64,000 nt of DNA from CAYXPR01 sp964467255 (lineage in GTDB: Bacteria > Pseudomonadota > Alphaproteobacteria > Rickettsiales > RGZB01), in the NCBI GenBank assembly GCA_964467255.1, contig CAYXPR010000002.1:1-64000 (forward strand). The letters are read 5' to 3'. Shown in pieces: positions 24,764-31,392 of this stretch (its first letter is position 1; every line of letters begins with the position of its first letter). The notes below the pieces were generated by a model. That model was given only the letters and a program-made list of their open reading frames with translations, did no database searches and was not told where the DNA came from. The translations under genes and the position numbers were made by a program.

Positions 24764-24943
24764 TTAAATACGGTCGGTAAACACTGAGATACGGTCGGTA
24801 AACACTAAGATAATGAGTGCGAGAAAAGCCACGCCCGCGCTACCATTAGGAACATAGTCCCAGTTCTTACTCTGCGGCCATGTCGGTAAAACACCCAACA
24901 AAAGCACCGCAAAAATAACCAGGATGATGGTTGAAGTTCTCAT
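24764..24943 (-). CDS. DUF3309-type small membrane protein with duplicated tail
   Basis: The start at 24943 gives MRTSTIILVIFAVLLLGVLPTW, the standard DUF3309 beginning, followed by NWDYVPNGSAGVAFLALIIL; an upstream start at 24967 would add an unconserved extension. The 59-residue protein has two hydrophobic segments. The end reads VFTDRISVFTDRI because of a 21-bp tandem duplication at 24768-24809, adding seven residues after the second helix. It is preceded by the 18-bp element shared with the CsbD gene. Confidence 0.8.
   Translation of the reverse strand: MRTSTIILVIFAVLLLGVLPTWPQSKNWDYVPNGSAGVAFLALIILVFTDRISVFTDRI
24768..24809. repeat. 21-bp tandem duplication at the 3' end of the DUF3309 gene
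   Basis: Two copies (24768-24788 and 24789-24809) of ATACGGTCGGTAAACACT-rAG differ at one base. The unit is seven codons, so the frame is kept. Near identity suggests a recent slippage event. Confidence 0.85.
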
Positions 24944-24991
24944 AAGAAATCTCCTTCGTTGGGACACCTTATGAAATGACAGGATTTTTAC

Positions 24992-25009
24992 AAAGATACG
25001 ATGCGGGTT
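24992..25009 (-). promoter_or_regulatory. 18-bp element upstream of DUF3309, shared with csbD
   Basis: AAAGATACGATGCGGGTT on the plus strand is identical to 30690-30707. On the coding strand it reads AACCCGCATCGTATCTTT, starting 49 bp upstream of the DUF3309 ATG. The other copy lies 65 bp upstream of the CsbD-family start in the same orientation, so it is probably part of a shared stress promoter. Confidence 0.6.
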
Positions 25010-25047
25010 AGTTGCTATGAAATAAAGAACCCGTAAGAACCCCGCCT

Positions 25048-25788
25048 TTAGGCAGAAAAAGTAAGGGTAAATACGGCGCCTTTGCTGCCCGCGCGGTTGG
25101 CTGCCACAACCGTTCCACCTAAAAGACGCATAATCTCACGACAAATAGGCAACCCAAGGCCTGTACCTGCGTGATGGTGATCTCCGCTGGCCAATCGCGT
25201 ATATTTTGAGAAAATTGCCTCTAATTTGGTTTCTGGAATGCCGGGGCCATTGTCGTATATGCGGATGATGACCTGCTCTCCGATTTTTTCATATTCTACA
25301 TCGATGGCTAAGTGAGATGGGCAGTATTTTGCCGCGTTGTCTAGTAGAATGCAAATTGCCCGCATCAACAATACGGGGTCCGTGGTAACAGGAAAAGTAG
25401 CAGGAATAGCCTTGATGTGAATATCGCACTCGGCCAAACGCTGCCCCAGCAGCAGCACACAGTCCTCCAGCAGCAAATCCATCACGTAGAGTTCTTTTTT
25501 TACCTTCACCACACCACTTTCAAGCCGAGCGATGTCGAGGATGTTCGTGACAAAGCTATCAAGGCGATAGGCTTCTTGAAGTGCCGTGTTGATAAGAATG
25601 TCTTTTTTCTCGACGGTAAGTTTGGCTTTAGTGCGCTCATGGATTTCAAGCGAGCCAATAATACAGGCCAGCGGTGTTTTTAAATCATGGGAGACCGCTG
25701 ACATCATGCCGCGGTGCAGCTGTTCGCGCTCTTGTTCGAGCAGGGCACTTTTTTCAACAGTCGTGCTCTCTGGCGGCTTTATTTTCAT
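25048..25788 (-). CDS. KdpD-like histidine kinase core without sensor domain
   Basis: 246 residues containing only the transmitter. HisKA has MMSAVSHDLKTPLACIIGSLE near residue 32, with the KdpD-style EAYRLDSFVTNILDIARLESG helix. The ATPase domain has LLDNAAKYCP, DNGPGIPE and GTGLGLPICREIM. There is no membrane segment, Usp or PAS domain, so it is cytosolic with no evident input. KdpD is normally about 900 residues; this corresponds to its last quarter. It may pair with the KdpE-like regulator at 20396-21112. Confidence 0.85.
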   Translation of the reverse strand: MKIKPPESTTVEKSALLEQEREQLHRGMMSAVSHDLKTPLACIIGSLEIHERTKAKLTVEKKDILINTALQEAYRLDSFVTNILDIARLESGVVKVKKELYVMDLLLEDCVLLLGQRLAECDIHIKAIPATFPVTTDPVLLMRAICILLDNAAKYCPSHLAIDVEYEKIGEQVIIRIYDNGPGIPETKLEAIFSKYTRLASGDHHHAGTGLGLPICREIMRLLGGTVVAANRAGSKGAVFTLTFSA

Positions 25789-25822
25789 GGTGTATTCTGC
25801 TCTTTGGCCCGTGAAATAGCTA

Positions 25823-25864
25823 CAAACAAATACGCCACCCTAACAAGAGTGGCGTATTTGTTTG
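25823..25864. terminator. Long hairpin terminator between collagen-like and kinase genes
   Basis: CAAACAAATACGCCAC (25823-25838) and its exact complement (25849-25864) form a 16-bp stem with a 10-nt loop. It lies 12 bp past the collagen-like gene's stop on the minus strand and is AT-rich at its base, so it probably ends that transcript and shields the kinase gene. Confidence 0.8.
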
Positions 25865-25875
25865 ATTAGGTTGTT

Positions 25876-26226
25876 TTAGCGAACGATAACAGTCGCGTCG
25901 TGGCCATCATCACCCGTGGTGCCTTTTGCACCCGTATTGCCTTTAGTGCCCTGGCTTCCCGTTGCGCCTTTGGCGCCCGTGTTGCCCGTATCACCCGTAT
26001 TGCCCTGGCGGCCCGTTGCGCCAGTGTAACCGGTGTTACCTTGGTTGCCAGAGGCGCCCGTTTCACCAGTATAACCCGTGTTGCCGCGATTACCCGTGGC
26101 ACCGGTTTTGCCAGTGTAGCCAGTATTACCCTGATTGCCAGTATCGCCTTTTGGGCCAGCAGGACCTGTGCATGCGCCCAGTGCGAGTGTAAGGACCAGT
26201 AGTGTAGATGGGATTAAATATTTCAT
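25876..26226 (-). CDS. Collagen-like repeat lipoprotein
   Basis: 116 residues. A signal peptide ends in the lipobox LGAC, so the protein is anchored by lipid. The mature part is 30 uninterrupted G-X-Y triplets (GPAGPKGDTGNQ...), mostly with Thr in the third position (GNT, GYT, GAT), then a short tail DATVIVR. Proline is nearly absent, as in other bacterial collagen-like proteins where Thr replaces hydroxyproline. A triple-helical surface stalk about 25 nm long is plausible. There is no globular head or trimerisation domain beyond the tail. Confidence 0.85.
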   Translation of the reverse strand: MKYLIPSTLLVLTLALGACTGPAGPKGDTGNQGNTGYTGKTGATGNRGNTGYTGETGASGNQGNTGYTGATGRQGNTGDTGNTGAKGATGSQGTKGNTGAKGTTGDDGHDATVIVR

Positions 26227-26319
26227 ACAATAACTCCTAAAAAATGATTTATGTTTGAGCGCGGTAGCTTAGGCAGACACACTTTCTAAAGAATGCCTGC
26301 CTATTTAAAGTGAACGTGT

Positions 26320-27213
26320 TTATTGCTTGGTTTCAGACCAGTTCTTTAGTTCTTTCCACCATTTATCCAGCTTTGCATCGGCCTTCTGTATCATGGTTGG
26401 GTCTTTCTTGGTGATATAGCCTTGCAGTTCACTCAGGTCTTTGCGCATTGCGGTGATATCCGGATGGCGTGCTTTATAGCTACTGTTTTTCTGCATTTCA
26501 TCCAGCGCCTCATCGGCGTGCTTTAATGCATAGCGCGCACCATCATAGTTTTTGCCAGCAATAAAGTTGCGGGCAAGCGCCAAATTATCGCGTGCTTTGT
26601 CATTAGGCACAGAGACCGTGCTATCTACCGTTACGACTTCTTCTGTCAATTTTGCAAGCTGCTTGTCGGCCTCTTTTAGCTTACCTTCCGCAATTGCAGT
26701 TTCAGTGGCCTTTAGATATTTCTCTGCCTTATCGCCCGTTAGATTTAACGAGAGATACACAATGTCAGCATCCACCACCGCAAGGTCATTTTTTGCCCAA
26801 ATTGGACCATTATCCACCTGCTTTACTTGAACGGGTCCGGTCTGAAGGGGAAAATAGTGATATTTATGTTCTGTATCGTATTCATACACGATGCGGCCAG
26901 AACCCACTTCAGTCACGTGCCACTGCCCGCTTGGGGCGCCCTTGATAAGCATGACCATGCTGCGTGCCTGAGAAAGATGCTGTTTTGCTAAATCGACATT
27001 TTTCATGGCGAGTGCAACGCGGGCATAATTGATATGCTCAACGAAGCTGGCAGCTGCCACGCGTGAATCCATCACTTCTTCTTTCGTGATAGGAGCAGTT
27101 GCTGTTTTCACCGTGTCAGTGGTAATAGTGTCGGCAGCATAAGACAGAGGCGCGATGGAAAATGATAGGCCTGTGCTTAGAATAGTTGTCATGAGAAGTG
27201 TTCGCATTTTCAT
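26320..27213 (-). CDS. YfdX family periplasmic protein
   Basis: About 297 residues; the ATG at 27213 (MKMRTLLMTTILS) is favoured by AGAAAG upstream, and another at 27231 would add six residues. A Sec signal ends near SYAADT. The helical body with LAKQHLSQARSMVMLIKGAP, KYHYFPLQTGPVQV and repeated tetratricopeptide-like helices matches YfdX, a stress/acid-induced periplasmic family. The signal peptide closely resembles that of the adjacent OmpA-like protein (MKxxTLLxTTILSxGL), a hint of local duplication of the 5' end. Confidence 0.8.
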   Translation of the reverse strand: MKMRTLLMTTILSTGLSFSIAPLSYAADTITTDTVKTATAPITKEEVMDSRVAAASFVEHINYARVALAMKNVDLAKQHLSQARSMVMLIKGAPSGQWHVTEVGSGRIVYEYDTEHKYHYFPLQTGPVQVKQVDNGPIWAKNDLAVVDADIVYLSLNLTGDKAEKYLKATETAIAEGKLKEADKQLAKLTEEVVTVDSTVSVPNDKARDNLALARNFIAGKNYDGARYALKHADEALDEMQKNSSYKARHPDITAMRKDLSELQGYITKKDPTMIQKADAKLDKWWKELKNWSETKQ

Positions 27214-27245
27214 AAGAGTGTCTTTCTTCATTAAAAGTTGTGTTT

Positions 27246-27845
27246 TTAGTATTTAATTTCAACGGTGACGCGACGATCTGTTTCCAGACAATTCACGAGC
27301 GCATTGCGGCCAAGATTATCGGAACACTGCGTGATGGAACCAGACTCACCCACCCAGCGTGTGTTGGCGATAGAGGTGTTAAGATAACCCTGCGCACGCA
27401 GATATTTCTCAACTACTACGGCGCGCTGCTCAGACAAACGTTCATTATCGCTATCCGTGCCGATGCGGTCTGCATAGCCGACAATATTGACGCCGCTGAT
27501 GTCATCCATTGACTTCAGCTCATTGGCAAGGCTGTCGAGTTTCTGGCGCTCACTGTCTAAAAGTCGGGTGCGGTTGAATTCAAAATACACCGTGCGCTCT
27601 TCGTCGCTGATTTCGAAAGGACCATTCGGGCGAGCCTGAGTCACATAGTACGTGCCGCGGCATTCATCGCCTTCTGTTGCCCAGTCGGTGCGAACGCAGT
27701 TGCCGAACGTGTTTCGAATCACCTGACCACGCGTGTCGTGAACAACACCGTGATTATTGGATGCTCTGGCCTCTGCAGATGTAGCTATACCAAGCACCAG
27801 TCCGGCGCTGAGAATGGTAGTAAAAAGGAGTGTATTAATTTTCAT
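27246..27845 (-). CDS. OmpA-family peptidoglycan-binding protein
   Basis: 199 residues with a Sec signal (cleavage near TSAEA). Residues about 85-199 form the OmpA C-terminal domain: YFEFNRTRLL, VNIVGYADRIGTDSDNERLSEQRAVVVEKYL, and DRRVTVEI at the end, binding diaminopimelate of peptidoglycan. There is no N-terminal beta barrel, so it is a periplasmic anchor protein. It lies 32 bp upstream of the YfdX gene in the same direction. Confidence 0.88.
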   Translation of the reverse strand: MKINTLLFTTILSAGLVLGIATSAEARASNNHGVVHDTRGQVIRNTFGNCVRTDWATEGDECRGTYYVTQARPNGPFEISDEERTVYFEFNRTRLLDSERQKLDSLANELKSMDDISGVNIVGYADRIGTDSDNERLSEQRAVVVEKYLRAQGYLNTSIANTRWVGESGSITQCSDNLGRNALVNCLETDRRVTVEIKY

Positions 27846-27875
27846 GATAATCTCTTTATGTAAGGTTACGTTTTG

Positions 27876-28130
27876 TTATTGTTGGTTCGTTGCTTTCTTC
27901 ATGTCGTCGCCAGCATCTTCCATCGCATCCCCAATTTTTTCTCCCGGGGTGCGGCTTTCAAGCTGCTGCGCGGCCTTATCAACGCCATTCGGTAATTCGT
28001 TAATGCTGTCGCTGATTTTTTCTCCGACATTTCGCTGATCGGGTGCGGTGAGTACGAAATAGCCGACGATGGCAACGATGACGGCTAGACCCGCTATCGT
28101 TAAAAATTTTCCTTGGGGTTGCGTTGTCAT
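27876..28130 (-). CDS. Single-helix membrane protein, unknown (84 aa)
   Basis: Residues 10-29 (LTIAGLAVIVAIVGYFVLTA) form one membrane helix after a short N-terminus. The rest is a charged amphipathic stretch with two GEKI(S/G)D motifs (NVGEKISDSINEL and TPGEKIGDAMEDAGDD). The likely topology is a membrane anchor with the tail outside. Not recognised; placed upstream of the OmpA-like gene among envelope stress genes. Confidence 0.65.
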   Translation of the reverse strand: MTTQPQGKFLTIAGLAVIVAIVGYFVLTAPDQRNVGEKISDSINELPNGVDKAAQQLESRTPGEKIGDAMEDAGDDMKKATNQQ

Positions 28131-28259
28131 ATTGTTCTTTCTTTCAAGAAAAGATTGGAGCGTGTTTGTAGGCTAATGTGTAATGGCTCAAGCATCGGTT
28201 TTCGATACGGAGATGTATGTTTTTCGTAAAGAGTCAGTAAATTTTGAGCTTTTTGGCAC

Positions 28260-28424
28260 CTATTCCTGCCGGTTCGGTGCATCATGGTAGAAGGTGGATT
28301 TTTCTGCTTCATGCAGATTAGCTGCCAAATCATTGTTCATTTCAAAGCGATCAAAATCTCTGTCAATCACGGGAACGTTCCGATGATAGAATTGCGTGGC
28401 AGGCGCCATTCGTTGGGTGTGCAT
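28260..28424 (-). CDS. Small hypothetical protein (54 aa)
   Basis: ATG at 28424 to TAG at 28260, with AAAGGA 8 bp upstream. The peptide starts MHTQRMAPATQFYHRNVP and ends HDAPNRQE; it is soluble, His- and Asp-rich. It starts 49 bp after the preceding gene's stop on the same strand, suggesting co-transcription. A 68-residue frame at 28127-28333 overlaps it in another frame and lacks a good start. No family is recognised. Confidence 0.5.
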   Translation of the reverse strand: MHTQRMAPATQFYHRNVPVIDRDFDRFEMNNDLAANLHEAEKSTFYHDAPNRQE

Positions 28425-28473
28425 AGCTTTTTCCTTTGGGGGTGTAAATAGTTGCTAAAGTTAATTGCGAGTC

Positions 28474-28722
28474 TCACCATTTCTGTACAGTGAGTAATAT
28501 CTTCTTGATGCGGCGGCTCGCTCTGAAATGCTCACAAATTTTTACGAGCTGCCCTTCGTTTAGTGAGATACCGCCTTCATTTTCCATTCGCTGCAACTCA
28601 TCACCAGCCAGATGTAATTCCTCTTGCAGGCTATTTAGCGCGGCAGCATTTGCTTCCATGCTTGATGGTCTGGCGGGGGCCTTATCCTGCTGGCCACACA
28701 AACGTTTGATGATGTTTTTCAT
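28474..28722 (-). CDS. Hypothetical helical protein (82 aa)
   Basis: ATG at 28722 (MKNIIKRLCGQQDK) follows AGGAA by 5 bp; a GTG at 28746 is less likely. The protein is highly helical and charged, with a central LNSLQEELHLAGDELQRMENEGG that may form a coiled coil and a basic end (FRASRRIKKILLTVQKW). It has no signal or membrane segment. It heads a run of minus-strand genes; function unknown. Confidence 0.6.
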   Translation of the reverse strand: MKNIIKRLCGQQDKAPARPSSMEANAAALNSLQEELHLAGDELQRMENEGGISLNEGQLVKICEHFRASRRIKKILLTVQKW

Positions 28723-28829
28723 GTATTTCCTGCTCTGATAACTCACATCTAATCACCAGCCACGTAAATATGTTGCAGGAAAAAGAACAGGGCGCGTAAA
28801 GGAATGGTGTGGCGGTGTGGATTGCCTAC

Positions 28830-29240
28830 TTAGGCGCGGTGTAGGGTGGCGGCGAGCGCGGCCAGCTTTTGCGCAAGAATGTCGGGATGGATAGGCTTGC
28901 TGATATAATCATTCATTCCAGCTTCGAGGCACCGCGTGCGGTCTCCGGCTAAGGCATGGGCCGTAACGGCAATGATGCTGTTGCAATAACCCTTCTTCTG
29001 CTCCAGCGCGCGGATAGCTTTCGTTACTTCAAAACCATTCATGTCGTGCAGATTTACATCCATCAATATCGCTACAAATGGCTGGGTCGCTATGCGCACC
29101 TTTTCAATAGCCTCTTTTCCGCAGGAGGCCGCCTCAACTGCATAGCCTAAATGCTCCACCATTAAGGTGCTAACCAGCATCCCCGGTGGGTAATCTTCAA
29201 CGATAAGCACAGCTAGTGGATGCAAAGAGGCTTCAGGCAT
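28830..29240 (-). CDS. Stand-alone receiver-domain response regulator
   Basis: 136 residues, one receiver domain: LIVEDY acidic pocket, phospho-acceptor Asp in LMDVNLHDMNGFE, Thr in AVTAHALAG and switch Lys in YISKPI. It lacks an output domain. Sequence details (VEDYxP, TAHALxGDRxxCLEAGMxDYIxKP) match the receiver of the hybrid kinase at 22252-23736 more than CheY, so the two probably share an origin or a phosphorelay partner. It is 23 bp downstream of the LpxR-like gene on the same strand. Confidence 0.85.
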   Translation of the reverse strand: MPEASLHPLAVLIVEDYPPGMLVSTLMVEHLGYAVEAASCGKEAIEKVRIATQPFVAILMDVNLHDMNGFEVTKAIRALEQKKGYCNSIIAVTAHALAGDRTRCLEAGMNDYISKPIHPDILAQKLAALAATLHRA

Positions 29241-29263
29241 ACCGCCCTTATATCACACAACGC

Positions 29264-30277
29264 CTAGAATCGGCAGGAAAGCGTGAGTGCCCCGAAGTTT
29301 GAAGCATGGCGCTGGGTTTCATATTCTTCGGTCATAAAGACCTGCGTATAAGATAAGCGTGTTTGCCCATATGTAACGGCTAACCCCACTTGCAGGCTAC
29401 CAACGAACGTTTCCTTCTCTACGTGCGGCCCTTCGCGGAAGGTGTTGCCATCCAAAAAGATGTTGCGACCGACAGCGCGCTCGCCAATGGTTGTGAATAA
29501 ATACCCGCCAAGCTCTTTCGTGGGAATAAAGAAATCGGAACCAGGCAAACTGGGGCGAATGCGGGGTGGGCCGTAATCGGCAGGCAGGTCGTAACCCAAA
29601 CGAAGTGTTGCTCCTGCCGCAATATCTGTATTGATGTTGCCTAGGTTAACGCCCACATGCGGGGTAATATCCGCGCCCATGCCGAACGGTGAGAATTCAT
29701 AGATCCCTCGCCATTTGCGTTCATAGGTTAGAATAATCCCGGGCTCATTTTTAAGCTGATTATCCCAACCAGCAGGGTGGGGACTATCCACAACATGGTG
29801 CACAAAGGATTGGATTGGTTCCGCATAGGAAAGCGGGCCGACAACGCCCAGTGTCAGCATCACATTATCCAGCGTTCTGCCCGTGTCAGACACCATGCCA
29901 ACTGAGCCATACAACCACCCCGCATAAGGCTGGTCACCAATAATCAAGTCGCGGCGGGTAAGATTTTCTGGTGCGAACATGCTTTGCCCGATAGCAAGAC
30001 TCATGCGTTTATTGCCATCATTGGCTAGCGGCAGTGCGCGAGCAACGGTTCGAGCCAATCGTGGCATGTTTTCTTCAGAAGATAGCCAGGCAAAGCGTAT
30101 GCCGTTGGTGTAATCGCGGTCAGAGCCTGAAAAACTATCATTTTCCAGTACCACATTAAAAATGCTTTTCTCATCTTCGCCCCTGATTTCTTCTGCGGAT
30201 AAGGCCGGAAAAGCCGCCATTAGAAAATAGGACGTGAGTATAAAAAAAATCGATTTACGGCAGTTCATAGAAGCCAT
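29264..30277 (-). CDS. LpxR-family lipid A 3'-O-deacylase-like outer membrane protein
   Basis: About 337 residues from the ATG at 30277 or 30268, with a Sec signal ending PALSA. A TTG at 30316 is rejected. The N-terminal FNVVLENDSFSGSDRDYTNGIRFAW is the LpxR hallmark, containing the Asn-Asp pair needed for catalysis in Salmonella LpxR. HHVVDSPHPAGWDNQLKNEPG supplies the conserved His and Glu region. Beta-strand-rich with a C-terminal Phe, as in outer-membrane barrels. It would trim acyl chains from lipid A at the cell surface. Confidence 0.88.
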   Translation of the reverse strand: MASMNCRKSIFFILTSYFLMAAFPALSAEEIRGEDEKSIFNVVLENDSFSGSDRDYTNGIRFAWLSSEENMPRLARTVARALPLANDGNKRMSLAIGQSMFAPENLTRRDLIIGDQPYAGWLYGSVGMVSDTGRTLDNVMLTLGVVGPLSYAEPIQSFVHHVVDSPHPAGWDNQLKNEPGIILTYERKWRGIYEFSPFGMGADITPHVGVNLGNINTDIAAGATLRLGYDLPADYGPPRIRPSLPGSDFFIPTKELGGYLFTTIGERAVGRNIFLDGNTFREGPHVEKETFVGSLQVGLAVTYGQTRLSYTQVFMTEEYETQRHASNFGALTLSCRF

Positions 30278-30333
30278 TGTTGCAGGTGTTTTTTTGTATT
30301 CTAAAGAACAAACCAAGCCGCCGCTCTATAATA

Positions 30334-30366
30334 ATCGCCCGACGCGGGGGAGCCGCACCGGGCGAT
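30334..30366. terminator. GC-rich hairpin after the csbD-like gene
   Basis: ATCGCCCG (30334-30341) pairs with CGGGCGAT (30359-30366), with further GC pairing in the loop. The run of T is short on the minus strand (ATTATTATAG), so termination may be only partial. It lies between the CsbD-family gene and the LpxR-like gene. Confidence 0.55.
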
Positions 30367-30400
30367 GTCGAGGTCGTTTGATTTGCGTATCTAGTTCTTG

Positions 30401-30625
30401 TTACGCAGCTTTCGTCGTGCTGCTACCACAGCAAGCATCTTCAATCGCTTTGATTTGCTTTTCAGCTTCTTCTTTAGCAAGACCATAATGTTCCTGCAGT
30501 TTTCCAAAAAAGGCATCGCGTTTACCATTATATAGCATGATGTCATCGTCTGTGAGTTTGCCCCACGTTTCTTTCAACTTGCCTTTAACCTGCTCAAACT
30601 TGCCGGCTGCTTGTTCTTTATTCAT
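30401..30625 (-). CDS. CsbD-family stress protein
   Basis: ATG at 30625 with AGGAG 8 bp upstream; the longer frame to 30757 lacks a ribosome site. 74 residues beginning MNKEQAAGKFEQVKGKLKETWGKLTDDD, the CsbD domain signature, followed by a helix and a Cys-Cys (DACCGSS) near the end, which is not usual for the family. CsbD-like proteins are abundant, soluble, general-stress proteins of unclear role. The promoter holds the 18-bp element shared with the DUF3309 gene. Confidence 0.88.
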   Translation of the reverse strand: MNKEQAAGKFEQVKGKLKETWGKLTDDDIMLYNGKRDAFFGKLQEHYGLAKEEAEKQIKAIEDACCGSSTTKAA

Positions 30626-30689
30626 AATAATTCTCCTGTTGGTTACCGCTGCCAATGACAACGTGCACCATAAATGCCAGCCCATCGGT

Positions 30690-30707
30690 AAAGATACGAT
30701 GCGGGTT
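30690..30707 (-). promoter_or_regulatory. 18-bp element upstream of csbD, shared with DUF3309
   Basis: This is identical to 24992-25009 and in the same orientation relative to its gene, 65 bp before the CsbD-family start codon. GCGGTAACC, the centre of the element at 21158 and 21671, also occurs on the coding strand just before this gene's ribosome site (near 30640). Confidence 0.6.
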
Positions 30708-30790
30708 CTGTGTTGTGCGGTAAGGAAGTAGTAAAGACACACGCATTTGCAGAGCAAATGAAGTTTCTCTCACTTAATTCTTTAAGGAAT

Positions 30791-30867
<77 letters not shown>

Positions 30868-30937
30868 GCAAAAAGGAATAACGGGAATATAGGGTGAAAT
30901 TTGCAAGGCTGGCAAGCGACAAACCGCCGCGAAGTGC

Positions 30938-31303
30938 CTATTGGATAACATCTGCGGGTGATTCTTCACCGAAAAACGCCTTCTGCTCTTCCTTGGGAAC
31001 CACAAACATAATCTCCCCCGGCTTGGAGTAATTCAGCAATTTTCTAGCCTGTTCATCAAGTAAATCAAGGTCAATGGAAGAGGACATCATGCCCACGCGG
31101 TGCTCAAGCCCCATTTTTTCAAGCTCGGTTTCATCCAGCCGGCCCGAAGCGTTTTCCAGCTGCGATTCCAATTTCAGCATGGTGATAAGACCGTTACGGC
31201 CACTAATCATGTGATAGGTGAAGTAGAAAAAGATCAACGCGAAAAACAGCGTGCTCAAAAGCCCGCCCATTTTTTTCCTGCGTATGGCAAAACCGCGCGC
31301 CAT
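30938..31303 (-). CDS. ftsB: Septum formation initiator FtsB/DivIC
   Basis: 121 residues: short basic N-terminus, one membrane helix (residues 13-33) and a coiled coil (LITMLKLESQLENASGRLDETELEKM), then the DLLDEQARKLLNYSKPGEIMFV segment typical of alphaproteobacterial FtsB/DivIC proteins. It acts in the divisome with FtsL and FtsQ. It is 89 bp downstream of eno, a conserved pairing in Proteobacteria. Confidence 0.9.
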   Translation of the reverse strand: MARGFAIRRKKMGGLLSTLFFALIFFYFTYHMISGRNGLITMLKLESQLENASGRLDETELEKMGLEHRVGMMSSSIDLDLLDEQARKLLNYSKPGEIMFVVPKEEQKAFFGEESPADVIQ

Positions 31304-31392
31304 GAATGAACCCTACTCTACCTGAGTAAAACATTAACCCTCAAGGGGTTAGTGTAACGTAACGGACGGCGAACCTCAAGTATGAAGTCGTG

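Noticed and set aside
25880..26180. Short tandem repeats that could be a satellite or CRISPR
   Set aside because: They encode in-frame Gly-X-Thr triplets of a collagen-like lipoprotein.
28127..28333. 68-residue minus-strand frame
   Set aside because: It has no good ribosome site and overlaps both the 54-residue gene and the start of the next gene; its sequence looks non-coding.
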